Assembly (NCBI RefSeq): GCF_016653635.2
Contig: NZ_CP067422.1
Coordinates: forward strand, 254,001-318,000
Reading direction: 5' to 3'
Source: Skermanella sp. TT6
Lineage (GTDB): Bacteria; Pseudomonadota; Alphaproteobacteria; Azospirillales; Azospirillaceae
DNA: 64,000 nucleotides
The position numbers were made by a program, and so were the translations under genes. Below the pieces are notes generated by a model. That model made no database searches. It saw only the letters and a program-made list of their open reading frames with translations, and was not told the origin of the DNA. This document shows positions 49,788 to 59,660 of this stretch, in pieces (position 1 is the first letter of the stretch; the number at the start of each line of letters is the position of its first letter).

Positions 49788-52650
49788 CCCGGTCCACCAG
49801 ATAGACGATCGAGCGGTAGGGCACGCCGGCATGTTCCGAAAGGCCGATCTCGCAGGTCCGGTTGGAGGAATAGCCGCCCTCCGCGTCCCACGGCACCGCC
49901 TCCGGCAGGCGGCGCAGCGCATGGTCGTTCAGCTCCGGCGTGCCGAAGCCCTTGTCGCCGGCGAAGCCGCAGCAGCCGACGCCCTCGGGAACCACGACCG
50001 TCTCCGCGCAGGCCCCGGCCAGGGCGGTGATCCTGTCGCCCAGACCCATCCGCTGGGCCGAGCAATTGACATGGACCAGCACGGGCGCCGTCTCCTTCGC
50101 GACGACCTCCAGGCGCGGCATCACGTGGTCGTGCAGGAACTCGATGCTGTCCAGCACGGTCAGCCGGCCGGCCAGGGTCCGCTTCAGCCGCAGGGTGCAG
50201 GCGGACGCGTCCATCACGATCGGGATCCGCCCGCCGTCGCTGGCCTGGGCGAGGGCCGCCGCCATCGCCTCCGTCATGGCGTCCGCCGTCTCCGCCATTC
50301 CCTTGCTCTCGAACGCCTGACCGCAGCACAGGCCGCCGAGGCCCTCCGGGAAGACGACGCGGAAGCCGGCCTTGCCGAGCAGGGCCGCGAACCGCTCGGG
50401 CACGCCGTCCCGTTCCGGCGCATCGGGCGAGGCGCCGAAGGTCCGGGTGGCGCAGCTCGGCACATAGACCACCGGCGTGCCGGCCGGATCGCCGCCGGCG
50501 GACGGAACGGCGCCGGGGCCGGGCAGCGACGGCCCGATCTTGGGGACGCGCCCGTCGGACAGCCGCCGCAGCGATCCCGCCAGGGAGATGGTCGCGGTCC
50601 GGCCGATCACCCGGCGCGACAGGGCCGCCGCCCCCAGCCCCAGGCGGGCCGCGGCCAGGGCGCCGCCGAAATGCCGCGCCGCGAGGCTGCCGATCCGGCG
50701 GCGCAGCGGCGACTGGGACCGGCCGCGCAGCGCCTTGGTCAGCAAACCGGTCTCGATCCCGACCGGGCAGGCGGTGGCGCACAGCCCGCAGGCAGCGCAG
50801 GTGTCCAACCCCTGGTAGTCGTAGAGGCTGCGCAGCCCGGCCTCGCGCGCCGGGTCCGCCCCGGTGTCGGCCAGGCTGGAAATCTCGCGCCAGCCGACGA
50901 TGCGCTGGCGCGGCGTCAGGGTCAGCCCGGCCGACGGGCACATGCGCTCGCAGAACCCGCATTCGATGCAGGTATCGACCAGCGGGTCGGCCTTGGGCAT
51001 CGGCTTCAGGTCGCGCAGGTGCGCCTTGGGGTCGTCGTTCAGGATGACGCCGGGGTTCAGGATGCCGAGCGGGTCCAGCAGCGACTTGATCTCACGCATC
51101 AGCAGATAGGCGTCGCGGCCCCACTCCATCTCGACGAAGGGCGCCATGTTGCGGCCGGTGCCGTGCTCCGCCTTGAGGGAGCCGTCATAGGTCTCGACCA
51201 CCAGCTTGCAGACGTCGTCCATGAAGGCGGCGTAGCGCTCCACCTCGGAATCGATCGCGAAGTCCTGGGTGAAGACGAAGTGCAGGTTGCCGTCCAGGGC
51301 GTGGCCGAAGATGATCGCCTCGTGGTAGCCGTGCTTCGCGAACAGCGCCTGGAGGTCCAGGGTGGCGGCGGCCAGGTCCTTGATCGGAAAGGCCACGTCC
51401 TCGATGATCACCGTGGTGCCGGCCCGGCGGACGGCACCGACCGCGGGGAACAGGCCCTTGCGGATCTTCCACAGCTTGCCGTACTCGTCGGCCGCCGAGG
51501 TGAAGGCGGCCGGCCCCAGGGTCGCGACGCCGGCCAGGACGGAGGCTATGGCGCCGATGTTGGCGTCCAGGCCGGCGGCGTCCTCGGCGCGGGTCTCCAC
51601 CAGCAGGGCGGTGACCCCGTCGGCCAGCCCGCGGATCTCCGCCGGCATGCCGGGCTTGTCCTCGACCGAGCGGAGCGCCGCCCGGTCCATCAGCTCGACG
51701 GCGGAGACGGGTGCCGGCTTCAGCAGCGCCACGGCGCGGCAGGCCTCGCCGATGTCGGGGAACAGCAGCAGCGCGCTCGCCTTGTGGGCATGGTCGGGCA
51801 CGGTGTGGTAGGTCACCTCCGCGATGAAGCCCAGCGTCCCTTCCGACCCGATCATCAGGTGCTGGAGGATCTCGACCGGGTCCTCGAAATCGACCAGCGC
51901 GTTGATGCTGTAGCCGGTGGTGTTCTTGATCGCGAACTTGGCGCGGATGCGCGCCGCCAGATCCGCGTCGGCCCGGGTCGCGGCGCCCAGACCGGCCAGC
52001 CGGTCCAGCAACCCGCCGTGGCTCCGCCGGAATCGGGCCAGGCTGCCGGCGTCCCCCGTATCGACCAGGGTGCCGTCGGCCAGCAGCAGCCGCATCGCGG
52101 CCAGCGTCTTGTAGCTGTTGTCCGAGGTTCCGCAGCACATGCCCGACGAGTTGTTGGCGGCGATGCCGCCGATCTTGGCGCTGTCGATCGAGGCAGGGTC
52201 CGGGCCGATCTTGCGGGCATAGGCTGCAAGGCGCCGGTTGGCGTCCGCGCCGAGCACGCCCGGCTGGAGCCGGACCCGCCTGCCGTCCTCTTCCACCACG
52301 ATCCGGGTCCAGCGGTCGCCCAGGACGACCAGCACGCCGTCGGTCACCGCCTGCCCGGACAGGCTGGTGCCGGCCGCGCGGAAGGTGACCGGCAGCCGGT
52401 CGCGGCGGCAGGCGGCCAGGATGGCGGCCACCTCCTCCTCGCTCTCCACCTTGACCACCACCCGGGGGACCAGCCGGTAGAAGCTGGCGTCGGTGCCGTA
52501 GGCCAGCAGCCGCAGCGGGTCGCGGATCACCCGCTCCGGACCGAGCAGGGCGGTGAACTCGGCGATCGCGCCGGCGAAGGCATCGGCCGCGTCGGCCGCC
52601 CGCAAGGGCCCGGGGAGGGAGGTTCCTGGGAGGGAGGTTCCGTCTGGCAT
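49771..52650 (-). CDS. D-lactate dehydrogenase, FAD and Fe-S type (Dld-II-like)
   Basis: A 959-aa fusion. An FAD_binding_4 domain (AAGTSLSGQAVTDG near 90-105) and FAD-oxidase C-terminal domain occupy residues 1-570. Two 4Fe-4S motifs follow (CIECGFCERMCP, CAACGLCATACP), then a CCG-type domain (GGLCCGQAFESKG, GVGCCGFAGDKGFG). Length and order match Dld-II of Shewanella, which also neighbours the lactate permease. It oxidises D-lactate to pyruvate, passing electrons to quinone. AGGAAGG precedes the ATG at 52650. The N-terminus has the duplicated GTSLPGTSLPG from a 15-bp direct repeat. The 2-hydroxyglutarate dehydrogenase YdiJ is the main alternative. Confidence 0.9.
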   Translation of the reverse strand: MPDGTSLPGTSLPGPLRAADAADAFAGAIAEFTALLGPERVIRDPLRLLAYGTDASFYRLVPRVVVKVESEEEVAAILAACRRDRLPVTFRAAGTSLSGQAVTDGVLVVLGDRWTRIVVEEDGRRVRLQPGVLGADANRRLAAYARKIGPDPASIDSAKIGGIAANNSSGMCCGTSDNSYKTLAAMRLLLADGTLVDTGDAGSLARFRRSHGGLLDRLAGLGAATRADADLAARIRAKFAIKNTTGYSINALVDFEDPVEILQHLMIGSEGTLGFIAEVTYHTVPDHAHKASALLLFPDIGEACRAVALLKPAPVSAVELMDRAALRSVEDKPGMPAEIRGLADGVTALLVETRAEDAAGLDANIGAIASVLAGVATLGPAAFTSAADEYGKLWKIRKGLFPAVGAVRRAGTTVIIEDVAFPIKDLAAATLDLQALFAKHGYHEAIIFGHALDGNLHFVFTQDFAIDSEVERYAAFMDDVCKLVVETYDGSLKAEHGTGRNMAPFVEMEWGRDAYLLMREIKSLLDPLGILNPGVILNDDPKAHLRDLKPMPKADPLVDTCIECGFCERMCPSAGLTLTPRQRIVGWREISSLADTGADPAREAGLRSLYDYQGLDTCAACGLCATACPVGIETGLLTKALRGRSQSPLRRRIGSLAARHFGGALAAARLGLGAAALSRRVIGRTATISLAGSLRRLSDGRVPKIGPSLPGPGAVPSAGGDPAGTPVVYVPSCATRTFGASPDAPERDGVPERFAALLGKAGFRVVFPEGLGGLCCGQAFESKGMAETADAMTEAMAAALAQASDGGRIPIVMDASACTLRLKRTLAGRLTVLDSIEFLHDHVMPRLEVVAKETAPVLVHVNCSAQRMGLGDRITALAGACAETVVVPEGVGCCGFAGDKGFGTPELNDHALRRLPEAVPWDAEGGYSSNRTCEIGLSEHAGVPYRSIVYLVDRVTRRR

Positions 52651-52904
52651 TCCGCACGCCTTCCTGTCGCCGGCGCGACGGCGCCGGTCGGCTGTCGAGA
52701 AACAGGGGGAGCCTTCGGAAGGCGCGCGGCATGGCGGGGGCGAAAGCGCGGGGGCCGGCGCGTGCGCGCGACCCGGCGGTTTCCGGCGTTCCTCCGTCAT
52801 GCGGCCGTCTCCTCCGGGCCGCTCCAGGAATGGATACGCGAACTTACCGTGGGCGTAAAGCGGTAAAATGTTTTTGCCAGAAACTCGGCACCGGCCGGAA
52901 CCGG

Positions 52905-53486
52905 CTATTTCCCTTTGCTGGTCACGAGGTTCACGCCCTGCTGGCGGCGCAGTGCGACCTCTAGCCGCGCGTCCGCCCGCTGGGCCTCGCGCAGGGCCTC
53001 GGTGGTCGAGGCGATGTGGGCGTCGGCGGTGGCGCGCGCCGCCTCCGGGTTGCCGGCGGCGATGGCGTGGAAGATCGCCTGGTGCTGGCGCAGGAAGCTG
53101 TCCCGGACGCCGCGGCGCAGATACAGGCTGGTGCGGTCGTAGAACACGTTCTCGCTCATCATGCGGATGAACTGCCGCATGATCCCGACCATCACCCGGT
53201 TGTGCGCCGCCTCGTATATGGCGAGGTGGAACTCCGCGTCGGCCGCCGCCTCCCGCGTGGGGTCGTCCAGGCCGTGGGCCTCCTCCATGGCGGTCAGGCA
53301 GGCGCGCAGCCGCTCGATATCCTCCGGCGTGGCCCGCTCCGCCGCGAAGGCGGCCGACGGCCCGGCCATCATCCGGCGGAACTCCAGGTAGTCGAAGGCG
53401 GTCTCCGGATGGCATTGGAGCAGCCGGGTCAGCGGATCGGCAGCCGCGGCGTCCTCAGGTTCGGTCCGGTCGGATGTGTCGGTCAT
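52905..53486 (-). CDS. Stand-alone FCD ligand-binding domain protein (LldR-like, no HTH)
   Basis: A 193-aa protein holding only the FCD domain of GntR/FadR-type regulators: TRLLQCHPETAFDYLEFRRM and metal-ligand regions DAEFHLAI, RQHQAIFHAI and DAHIAST. The N-terminal winged helix normally preceding it is absent: translating 53487-53714 in all three frames shows no HTH. The ATG at 53486 gives a 25-residue polar leader. It lies between the D-lactate dehydrogenase and lactate permease genes, as LldR does elsewhere. It may bind lactate and act by protein contact, or be a truncated regulator. Confidence 0.82.
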   Translation of the reverse strand: MTDTSDRTEPEDAAAADPLTRLLQCHPETAFDYLEFRRMMAGPSAAFAAERATPEDIERLRACLTAMEEAHGLDDPTREAAADAEFHLAIYEAAHNRVMVGIMRQFIRMMSENVFYDRTSLYLRRGVRDSFLRQHQAIFHAIAAGNPEAARATADAHIASTTEALREAQRADARLEVALRRQQGVNLVTSKGK

Positions 53487-53607
53487 GTCCCGATGATACC
53501 GAACGGGGCGGCGGCGGTTCAACGCCTGCGACATCCGCGACACCCTTGAAACGCATTTTTCCATGTACAAGCCGCCGGCCGGTGTTTTATCCACCACACC
53601 CGCAGCC

Positions 53608-53624
53608 GGTATATTAATTTTACC
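53608..53624. promoter_or_regulatory. AT-rich palindrome GGTA-N9-TACC upstream of lactate permease
   Basis: ggtatattaattttacc lies between the divergent FCD and permease genes, 90 bases before the permease ATG. Arms GGTA/TACC around an AT-rich centre resemble FadR/LldR-type operators (TGGTnnnACCA), but no local protein with an HTH is available to bind it. Confidence 0.35.
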
Positions 53625-53714
53625 ATAACAGGTCAGGCTGACAGAAAATAAACCGCAATCCGCCGCGACGCGCCCCCGAAAGGCCCGGGTGCGGCATTCT
53701 AGAGTGGAAACATC

Positions 53715-55430
53715 ATGCAGCCCTGGATGCAAGTCTATGACCCCGCAGGCAACCTGTGGGTCTCAGCGCTGGTCGCGGCGCTTCCCATCGTGTTCTTCTT
53801 CGTGGCCCTGGCCGTCCTGCGGATGAAGGGCCATGTCGCGGCGACCATCACCGTCGCCCTCGCCCTGGCCGTGGCGATCCTGTTCTACCGCATGCCGGTC
53901 GGGCAGGCGCTGGCCTCCGCCGGGTACGGCTTCGTCTACGGCCTGTGGCCGATCGCCTGGATCATCCTGACCGCCGTCTTCCTCTACAAGGTGACGGTCA
54001 AGACCGGCCAGTTCGACATCATCCGCGCGTCGGTCGTGTCGATCACCGAGGACCAGCGCCTCCAGATGCTGCTGGTCGGCTTCTCCTTCGGCGCCTTCCT
54101 GGAAGGGGCCGCCGGCTTCGGCGCGCCGGTCGCGATCACCGCGGCGCTGCTGGTCGGCCTGGGCTTCAACCCGCTCTACGCCGCCGGCCTGTGCCTGATC
54201 GCCAACACCGCCCCGGTCGCCTTCGGCGCCATGGGCATCCCGATGATCGTCGCCGGCCAGGTGACGGGGCTGGAAGCCTTCAAGATCGGCCAGATGGCCG
54301 GCCGGCAGCTGCCGCTGCTCGCCGTCTTCGTGCCGTTCTGGATCGTCTTCATCATGGACGGCGTCCGCGGCGTGCGGGAGACATGGCCGGCCGTGCTGGT
54401 CGCCGGTTCGACCTTCGCCTTCGGCGTCTATTTCACCTCCAACTTCATCGGGCCGGAGCTGCCGGACATCACCTCCGCCCTGATCAGCCTGGTCAGCCTG
54501 ACCCTGTTCCTGAAGGTGTGGAAGCCGAAGCGCATCTTCCGCTTCTCCGACCGGGAGGCCGGCGTCCCCGTTCCCCGCGCCCCCGTCCCGCGCGCCGTCG
54601 GGGCCGCGGTCACGCCAGCTTCGGACTACGCCGCTTATGCCGCCGCCGCGACATACACCACCGGCCAGGTGGTCAAGGCGTGGTCGCCCTTCCTCGTCCT
54701 GACCGTGATCGTGACGATCTGGAGCCTCGCCCCGTTCAAGGCGGCCTTCGCCAAGGCCGGCGCCCTCGCCTCCACCGTGTTCTATTTCCCGATCGAGGGG
54801 CTGGACAAGCTGGTCACCAAGGTCGCCCCGATCGTCACCTCTCCCAAGCCCTACGACGCCGTCTACAAGCTGGACCTGATCTCCGCGACCGGCACCGCGA
54901 TCCTGCTGACGGCGCTGATCTCCATCCTGTTCCTGCGGATGCGGCCGGCGGCGGCCGTCGCCACCTTCGGCGAGACGCTGATGGAGCTGCGCCGCCCGAT
55001 CTACTCGATCGGCATGGTGCTGGCGTTCGCCTTCATCGCCAACTATTCGGGCCTGTCCTCGACGCTGGCCCTGCTGCTGGCCGGGACCGGCGACGCCTTC
55101 CCGTTCTTCTCGCCGGTGCTGGGCTGGCTGGGGGTGTTCCTGACCGGGTCGGACACCTCGTCCAACGCCCTGTTCGGAGCGCTCCAGGCGACCACGGCGC
55201 AGCAGCTCGGGCTGTCCGAGATCCTGATGGTCACTGCCAACACCACCGGCGGCGTCACCGGCAAGATGATCTCGCCGCAGTCGATCGCCGTGGCCTGCGC
55301 CGCGGTCGGGCTGGTCGGGCGCGAAGCGGACCTGTTCCGCTTCACGCTCAAGCACAGCCTGTTCTTCGTCGCGATCATCGGCGTGATCACCGTCCTCCAG
55401 GCCTATGTCTTCACCGGGATGATCCCCTGA
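53715..55430 (+). CDS. lldP: L-lactate permease (LctP family)
   Basis: A 571-aa LctP-family carrier with about 13 membrane segments. Hallmarks include [52 protein letters not shown] and [21 protein letters not shown]. It imports lactate (both isomers) and glycolate with protons. It pairs with the D-lactate dehydrogenase across the FCD gene. The stop sits inside a 17-bp tandem repeat. Confidence 0.96.
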   Translation: MQPWMQVYDPAGNLWVSALVAALPIVFFFVALAVLRMKGHVAATITVALALAVAILFYRMPVGQALASAGYGFVYGLWPIAWIILTAVFLYKVTVKTGQFDIIRASVVSITEDQRLQMLLVGFSFGAFLEGAAGFGAPVAITAALLVGLGFNPLYAAGLCLIANTAPVAFGAMGIPMIVAGQVTGLEAFKIGQMAGRQLPLLAVFVPFWIVFIMDGVRGVRETWPAVLVAGSTFAFGVYFTSNFIGPELPDITSALISLVSLTLFLKVWKPKRIFRFSDREAGVPVPRAPVPRAVGAAVTPASDYAAYAAAATYTTGQVVKAWSPFLVLTVIVTIWSLAPFKAAFAKAGALASTVFYFPIEGLDKLVTKVAPIVTSPKPYDAVYKLDLISATGTAILLTALISILFLRMRPAAAVATFGETLMELRRPIYSIGMVLAFAFIANYSGLSSTLALLLAGTGDAFPFFSPVLGWLGVFLTGSDTSSNALFGALQATTAQQLGLSEILMVTANTTGGVTGKMISPQSIAVACAAVGLVGREADLFRFTLKHSLFFVAIIGVITVLQAYVFTGMIP

Positions 55431-55458
55431 CCGGGATGATCCCCTGACCTGGATGATG
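55414..55458. repeat. 17-bp tandem repeat spanning the lldP stop
   Basis: ccgggatgatcccctga occurs at 55414-55430 and 55431-55447, followed by a partial, altered third unit (cctggatgatg). The first unit contains the TGA stop. It looks like a recent slippage duplication. Confidence 0.85.
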
Positions 55459-55489
55459 CGGGACCGGCGGGGAACCGGGACCGCCGGGG

Positions 55490-55861
55490 CTAACGGCGCG
55501 CGGCGTCCCCGCCCGCCGTTCCTCCCGGCTGTTCCATCACGAAAAGCACGCTCTGCGCCCGCTGCATGGCGCTGGCGCAGAGCCCTTCTTCGCCCCGGCC
55601 GGCATGGCCTTCCGCTTCCGCGATCAGTTCCTGCACGTCGCGGCGCTCCTCGGCGGTGACCGGTTCCGGCTCCTCGGCGGTCTGGCTGCTGGGACCCTTG
55701 CCCCCGTCCCGGACCGCCGTCCCCGATGCGAGGACCTGACGGGCATCGTCGATCATGGAACGGCAGGTCGGACCCTGCTGCCGGGCCTGCGCCGGCACGG
55801 CGGAAACGGCAAGGCCGGCGATCAGCGCGACGGCGCCGAGGCGAGCGATCGGATTTCGCAT
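55490..55861 (-). CDS. Small periplasmic hypothetical protein
   Basis: A 123-aa protein with a signal peptide (residues 1-26, cut after AQA), one Cys pair (TCRSM, LCASAM) and an acidic helical middle (EEPEPVTAEERRDVQELIAEAEG). GGAGGGTTCC precedes the ATG. No domain was recognised. The similar-length fold of two Cys-linked helices suggests a periplasmic accessory protein. Confidence 0.75.
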   Translation of the reverse strand: MRNPIARLGAVALIAGLAVSAVPAQARQQGPTCRSMIDDARQVLASGTAVRDGGKGPSSQTAEEPEPVTAEERRDVQELIAEAEGHAGRGEEGLCASAMQRAQSVLFVMEQPGGTAGGDAARR

Positions 55862-56121
55862 TGGAACCCTCCTGTTACTGTTGGCGGCTTCCCAACATCG
55901 CGGCTTCGACGCCCGTTACCGTCGTCATCGAAAATTCATCCGGTCCGCACCGGGGATCGGCAAATCAAGCCTGATCATCATTCGGCAAATTCCAGAACGA
56001 TGGCGCCTTTTTATCATCGGTTACTCAGGCCGAGGTCCCGGCGACATCGGGGCATCCGGATTGTTGGGCTGGAGCGGATCCGGTCAACCCGACGGATCGA
56101 ATGGCCGGAAGACGTCGAACC

Positions 56122-57087
56122 ATGCCCTTGCTGACCTACCACGCCTCCCACGAGCAGTTCCCCCCGAGCCGGCTGGTGGACCTCGTCCGCCGGGCCGAGG
56201 CCGCCGGGTTCGGGGGCGTCTTCTCATCGGACCACTATCACCCCTGGGCACCCTCGCAGGGGCATTCCGGATTCGTCTGGTCCTGGCTGGGCGCCGCCAT
56301 GCAGGCGACGTCCCTGCCCTTCGGGCTGATCACCGTGCCCGGCGGCTGGCGCTACCATCCCGCCGTGCTGGCCCAGGCCGTCGCGACGCTGGGGGAGATG
56401 TTCCCCGACCGCCTGCCCTGGATCGCGGTCGGCAGCGGCGAGCTGGTGAACGAGCACATCACCGGCGGCGAGTGGCCCGAGAAGGCCGAGCGGAACGAGC
56501 GGCTGAGGGAAGGCGCCGAGGTGATGCGGGCGCTTCTGCGCGGCGAGGAGGTGACGCGCCGCGGGCGGATCACGGTCTCGGAGGCGAAGCTCTATTCCCT
56601 CCCGCGGCGGGAGACCAGGCTGGTCGGCGGCGCGGTCAGCGAGGCCACGGCAGAATGGCTGGGAGGCTGGGCCGACGGCCTGCTGACCGTGGGGCGCGGA
56701 CCCGAGTCCGTGCGCAAGGTGGTCGAGGCGTTCCGGCGCGGCGGCGGCGGCGGCAAGCCGATCTATTTCAAGATGGATCTCTGCTGGGCGCGGAGCGAGG
56801 AGGAAGCCCTGCGCCAGGCCCACGAGCAGTGGCGCTTCAACATCCTGGGCGGCAGCGTCAACTGGGACCTGCGGACCCCGGCGGAGTTCGAGGCCGCCGC
56901 CCGCTTCGTCCGGCCGGAGGATTGCCGGGACGCCATCCACGTCTCCTCCGACCTGGGCCGGCTGGCCGGGTGGCTCGCCGAATACGCCGAGATCGGCTTC
57001 GCCGGCATCGACCTGCACAATGTCGGGACGGACCAGGAAGCCTTCGTCGACGCCTTCGGCGAGCGGGTCCTGCCGCAGTTCGGCTAA
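56122..57087 (+). CDS. LLM-class flavin-dependent oxidoreductase
   Basis: A 321-aa luciferase-like monooxygenase-fold protein: SRLVDLVRRAEAAGFGGVFSSDHYHPW, then PFGLITVPGGWRYHPAVLAQAVATL and IAVGSGELVNEHI are typical FMN/F420-binding barrel strands of the TIGR03885-type group. The ATG at 56122 (GGAAGACG upstream) is preferred over one at 56101. The substrate is unknown. The final TAA and the convergent DUF808 gene's TAG share four bases. Confidence 0.9.
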   Translation: MPLLTYHASHEQFPPSRLVDLVRRAEAAGFGGVFSSDHYHPWAPSQGHSGFVWSWLGAAMQATSLPFGLITVPGGWRYHPAVLAQAVATLGEMFPDRLPWIAVGSGELVNEHITGGEWPEKAERNERLREGAEVMRALLRGEEVTRRGRITVSEAKLYSLPRRETRLVGGAVSEATAEWLGGWADGLLTVGRGPESVRKVVEAFRRGGGGGKPIYFKMDLCWARSEEEALRQAHEQWRFNILGGSVNWDLRTPAEFEAAARFVRPEDCRDAIHVSSDLGRLAGWLAEYAEIGFAGIDLHNVGTDQEAFVDAFGERVLPQFG

Positions 57088-58115
57088 CCCCTCAGCTTCG
57101 CCACGGCCGGCATGGCGACGTTGTGGACCAGGGGGATCAGCACCGCGCCCACGGCGACCCCCAGCAGCCCCGCCGCCGCGGCGGCCACGAGCCATTCGAG
57201 CACCGCCGAGACCGCGGGGACGGCATGGCCGGCCGCCGCCGCGAAATCGTGGACCGCGTGCCCGATCGCCGTGAACCCGAACTCCTCCAGCCCGTGGATG
57301 ATGATGCCGCCGCCGACCCAGAGCATGGCCGCGGTCCCGATGATGCTGAGCGCCTTGAGGAAGTAGGGCATGCCGATGACGAGGCCGCGCCCGACCGCCT
57401 TCGTCACGGGACGGAGCGCGCGGTCGGCGCCGCCCGGCGGGTTGCTGCCGGCGCGCAGCCCCAGGATGCTGGAGACCGGGCTGTCGTTATGGGCCAGCGA
57501 CACGCCGGCGTCGTCCGCCTTCACGATCAGCGCCACCGCCCCGTAGACGACCAAGGTGATGCCGGTGCCGACGATCGCCAGGACCAGCGCCTGGGTCCAG
57601 AAGGAGGAGGTGGCGGCCGCGACCGTGGACAGGGTGATCGCCATGATCTCGGCCGACAGGATCAGGTCGGTCTGGATGGCGCCGCGGACCCTCTCCTCCT
57701 CGATGTCGGCGGGGGTCCCGGCCGGAACCACGCCGTCCTCGCCGTGCCCCGGCCCGTGGGGCAACAGGGCATGGTGGAGCTTTTCGGCCCCCTCGTAGCA
57801 CAGGAAGGCACCCCCGACCATCAGCAGCGGCATGATCGCCCAGGGCGCCACCAGGCTGAGGAAGAGCGCCGCCGGCAGCAGGTAGAGAAGCTTGTTCTTC
57901 AACGAGCCCATCGCGATCCGGCCGACGATGGGAAGTTCCCGCTCCGCCGCGAGGCCGACCACGTAGCGCGGCGTGACCGCGGCATCATCCACCACCACGC
58001 CGGCCGCCTTGGCTCCCGCCCGCGTGGCCTGCGCGGCGGCATCGTCCAGCGACGCGGCGGCGACCTTCGCCAGTCCGACGACATCGTCTATTAGTGCGAT
58101 CAATCCCGTGCTCAA
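57084..58115 (-). CDS. DUF808-family membrane protein (YedI-like)
   Basis: A 343-aa protein read from a TTG at 58115 with AGGGGAG upstream; the N-terminus LSTGLIALIDDVVGLAKVAAAS and the core DDAAVTPRYVVGLAAERELPIVGRIA, FLCYEGAEKLHHAL and HDFAAAAGHAVPAV are family marks. About eight membrane segments. The role is unknown. No ATG exists near the correct start, so the rare TTG start is the noteworthy point. Confidence 0.87.
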   Translation of the reverse strand: MSTGLIALIDDVVGLAKVAAASLDDAAAQATRAGAKAAGVVVDDAAVTPRYVVGLAAERELPIVGRIAMGSLKNKLLYLLPAALFLSLVAPWAIMPLLMVGGAFLCYEGAEKLHHALLPHGPGHGEDGVVPAGTPADIEEERVRGAIQTDLILSAEIMAITLSTVAAATSSFWTQALVLAIVGTGITLVVYGAVALIVKADDAGVSLAHNDSPVSSILGLRAGSNPPGGADRALRPVTKAVGRGLVIGMPYFLKALSIIGTAAMLWVGGGIIIHGLEEFGFTAIGHAVHDFAAAAGHAVPAVSAVLEWLVAAAAAGLLGVAVGAVLIPLVHNVAMPAVAKLRG

Positions 58116-58331
58116 ACTGAGAACTCCCCTGAAGCCTGAACGAAGCCGCCAGCAGAGTACCTGGCCGCCGGCATCCAACACCGCGCGACGCGATCGGTTT
58201 CGGACCGGAATCGCGGACGGGCCCGATGCCCGCGCATCTCCGATCATATACATGATAAACATCGCCTTTCGGATCAGGAACAGGGATGCTCGATCCCTGT
58301 TGCCGAAAGGGGAATCCGCGAAAGGAGTGCG

Positions 58332-59660
58332 ATGACCGCCGTTACGGTCGATGAAGCGTTAAGCCGGATAGGCACCGGGCCTTTCCACCGCCGCCTGCTG
58401 GCGATCTTCGGCCTGGTCTGGGCGGCGGACGCCATGCAGGTCCTGGCGATCGGTTTCGCCGCCCCGTCGCTGGCGGCCGGATTCGGGCTCTCCATACCGG
58501 AAGCGGTACAGGCCGGGACGGCCCTGTTCCTCGGCATGCTGATCGGGGCTTGGGGATTCGGCCGGCTGGCCGACCGGATCGGGCGCCGGAACGTGCTGGT
58601 CGTCACCGTCCTGATCGACGCGGTGTTCGGGCTGGCCTCCGCCTTCTCCACCAGCTTCGAGATGCTGCTGGTCCTGCGCCTGCTGACCGGCATCGGAGTC
58701 GGCGGCACCCTGCCGGTGGACTACGCCATGATGGCGGAGTTCCTGCCGCCCGAGCGGCGCGGCCGCTGGCTGGTGGCACTCGAGGGCTTCTGGGCGATCG
58801 GCACGATCATGGTGGCGCTTGCGGCCTGGGGCGCCAGCCTGTGGGCCGGACCGGACGCCTGGCGCTGGCTGTTCGTCCTGACCGCCCTGCCCGCCGCCGT
58901 CGGCTTCTGGCTGCGGCTGTGGCTGCCGGAGTCGCCCCATTACCTGCTGCGGGAAGGCGGGCCGGAGCCGGCCCGCGCCGTGCTGGACCGGATCGCGCGC
59001 GCGAACGGCGCCGAGCCGGTCCGGGGCGGCCTGACCGCGGTGGAACGGCGGCACTCCCGCATGTCGGAGCTGTTCTCCGGGGCGTTGCGCCGGCGCAGCC
59101 TGCTGATCCTGACGACGTGGCTGTTCGTCTCGGCGGCCTATTACGGGGTCTTCGTCTGGCTGCCGAGCCGGCTGGTCACGGAGGGCTACGGCTTCGTGCG
59201 CGGCTACGGCTTCCTGGTGCTGCTTGCCCTGGCCCAGGTTCCGGGATACGCCCTGGCGGCGGTCGGCCTGGAGACCATCGGCCGGCGGCCCACGCTGATC
59301 CTGTTCCTGGTGGCCAGCGCGGCGGGCTGCCTGACCTTCATCATCGCCGGCCACCCGCTGCTGATCGCGGCGGCGCTGCTCGCCATGAGCTTCGCCCTGC
59401 TGGGCACCTGGGGCGCCCTCTACGCCTATACGCCGGAGCTCTACCCGACCGAGCTGCGGGCGACCGGCATGGGCATGGCCGGCGCCATGGCCCGCTTCGG
59501 CGGGTTGCTGGCCCCCTCCGCGGTCGCCCTGGTCGTCGGGGCCGGATTCGAGGCGGCGATCGGGCTGTTCGCGGTGCTCCTGCTGGTGGCGGCGGTGGCG
59601 GTCGGCCGGATCGACCTGGAAACGAGGGGACGGCCGCTGGAACCGGGAGCATCGACATGA
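58332..59660 (+). CDS. MFS transporter, probable niacin importer (NiaP-like)
   Basis: A 442-aa, 12-segment MFS protein of the SV2/benzoate-type group: opening MTAVTVDEALSRIGTGPFHRRLL, motif-A GRLADRIGRRNVL, and WLPESPHYLLREGG. Its ATGA overlap with the nicotinate phosphoribosyltransferase gene strongly suggests it brings in nicotinate. It starts after a GGGGAATCCGCGAAAGGAG ribosome site. Confidence 0.85.
   Translation: MTAVTVDEALSRIGTGPFHRRLLAIFGLVWAADAMQVLAIGFAAPSLAAGFGLSIPEAVQAGTALFLGMLIGAWGFGRLADRIGRRNVLVVTVLIDAVFGLASAFSTSFEMLLVLRLLTGIGVGGTLPVDYAMMAEFLPPERRGRWLVALEGFWAIGTIMVALAAWGASLWAGPDAWRWLFVLTALPAAVGFWLRLWLPESPHYLLREGGPEPARAVLDRIARANGAEPVRGGLTAVERRHSRMSELFSGALRRRSLLILTTWLFVSAAYYGVFVWLPSRLVTEGYGFVRGYGFLVLLALAQVPGYALAAVGLETIGRRPTLILFLVASAAGCLTFIIAGHPLLIAAALLAMSFALLGTWGALYAYTPELYPTELRATGMGMAGAMARFGGLLAPSAVALVVGAGFEAAIGLFAVLLLVAAVAVGRIDLETRGRPLEPGAST

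Noticed and set aside
49831-52866. 1011-codon open frame antisense to the D-lactate dehydrogenase
   Set aside because: Shadow of a GC-rich gene; no motif.
49771-53415. A single 1214-aa protein joining the dehydrogenase to a longer N-terminus
   Set aside because: The extra 255 residues are read out of frame through the FCD gene; the ribosome site and FAD domain fix the start at 52650.
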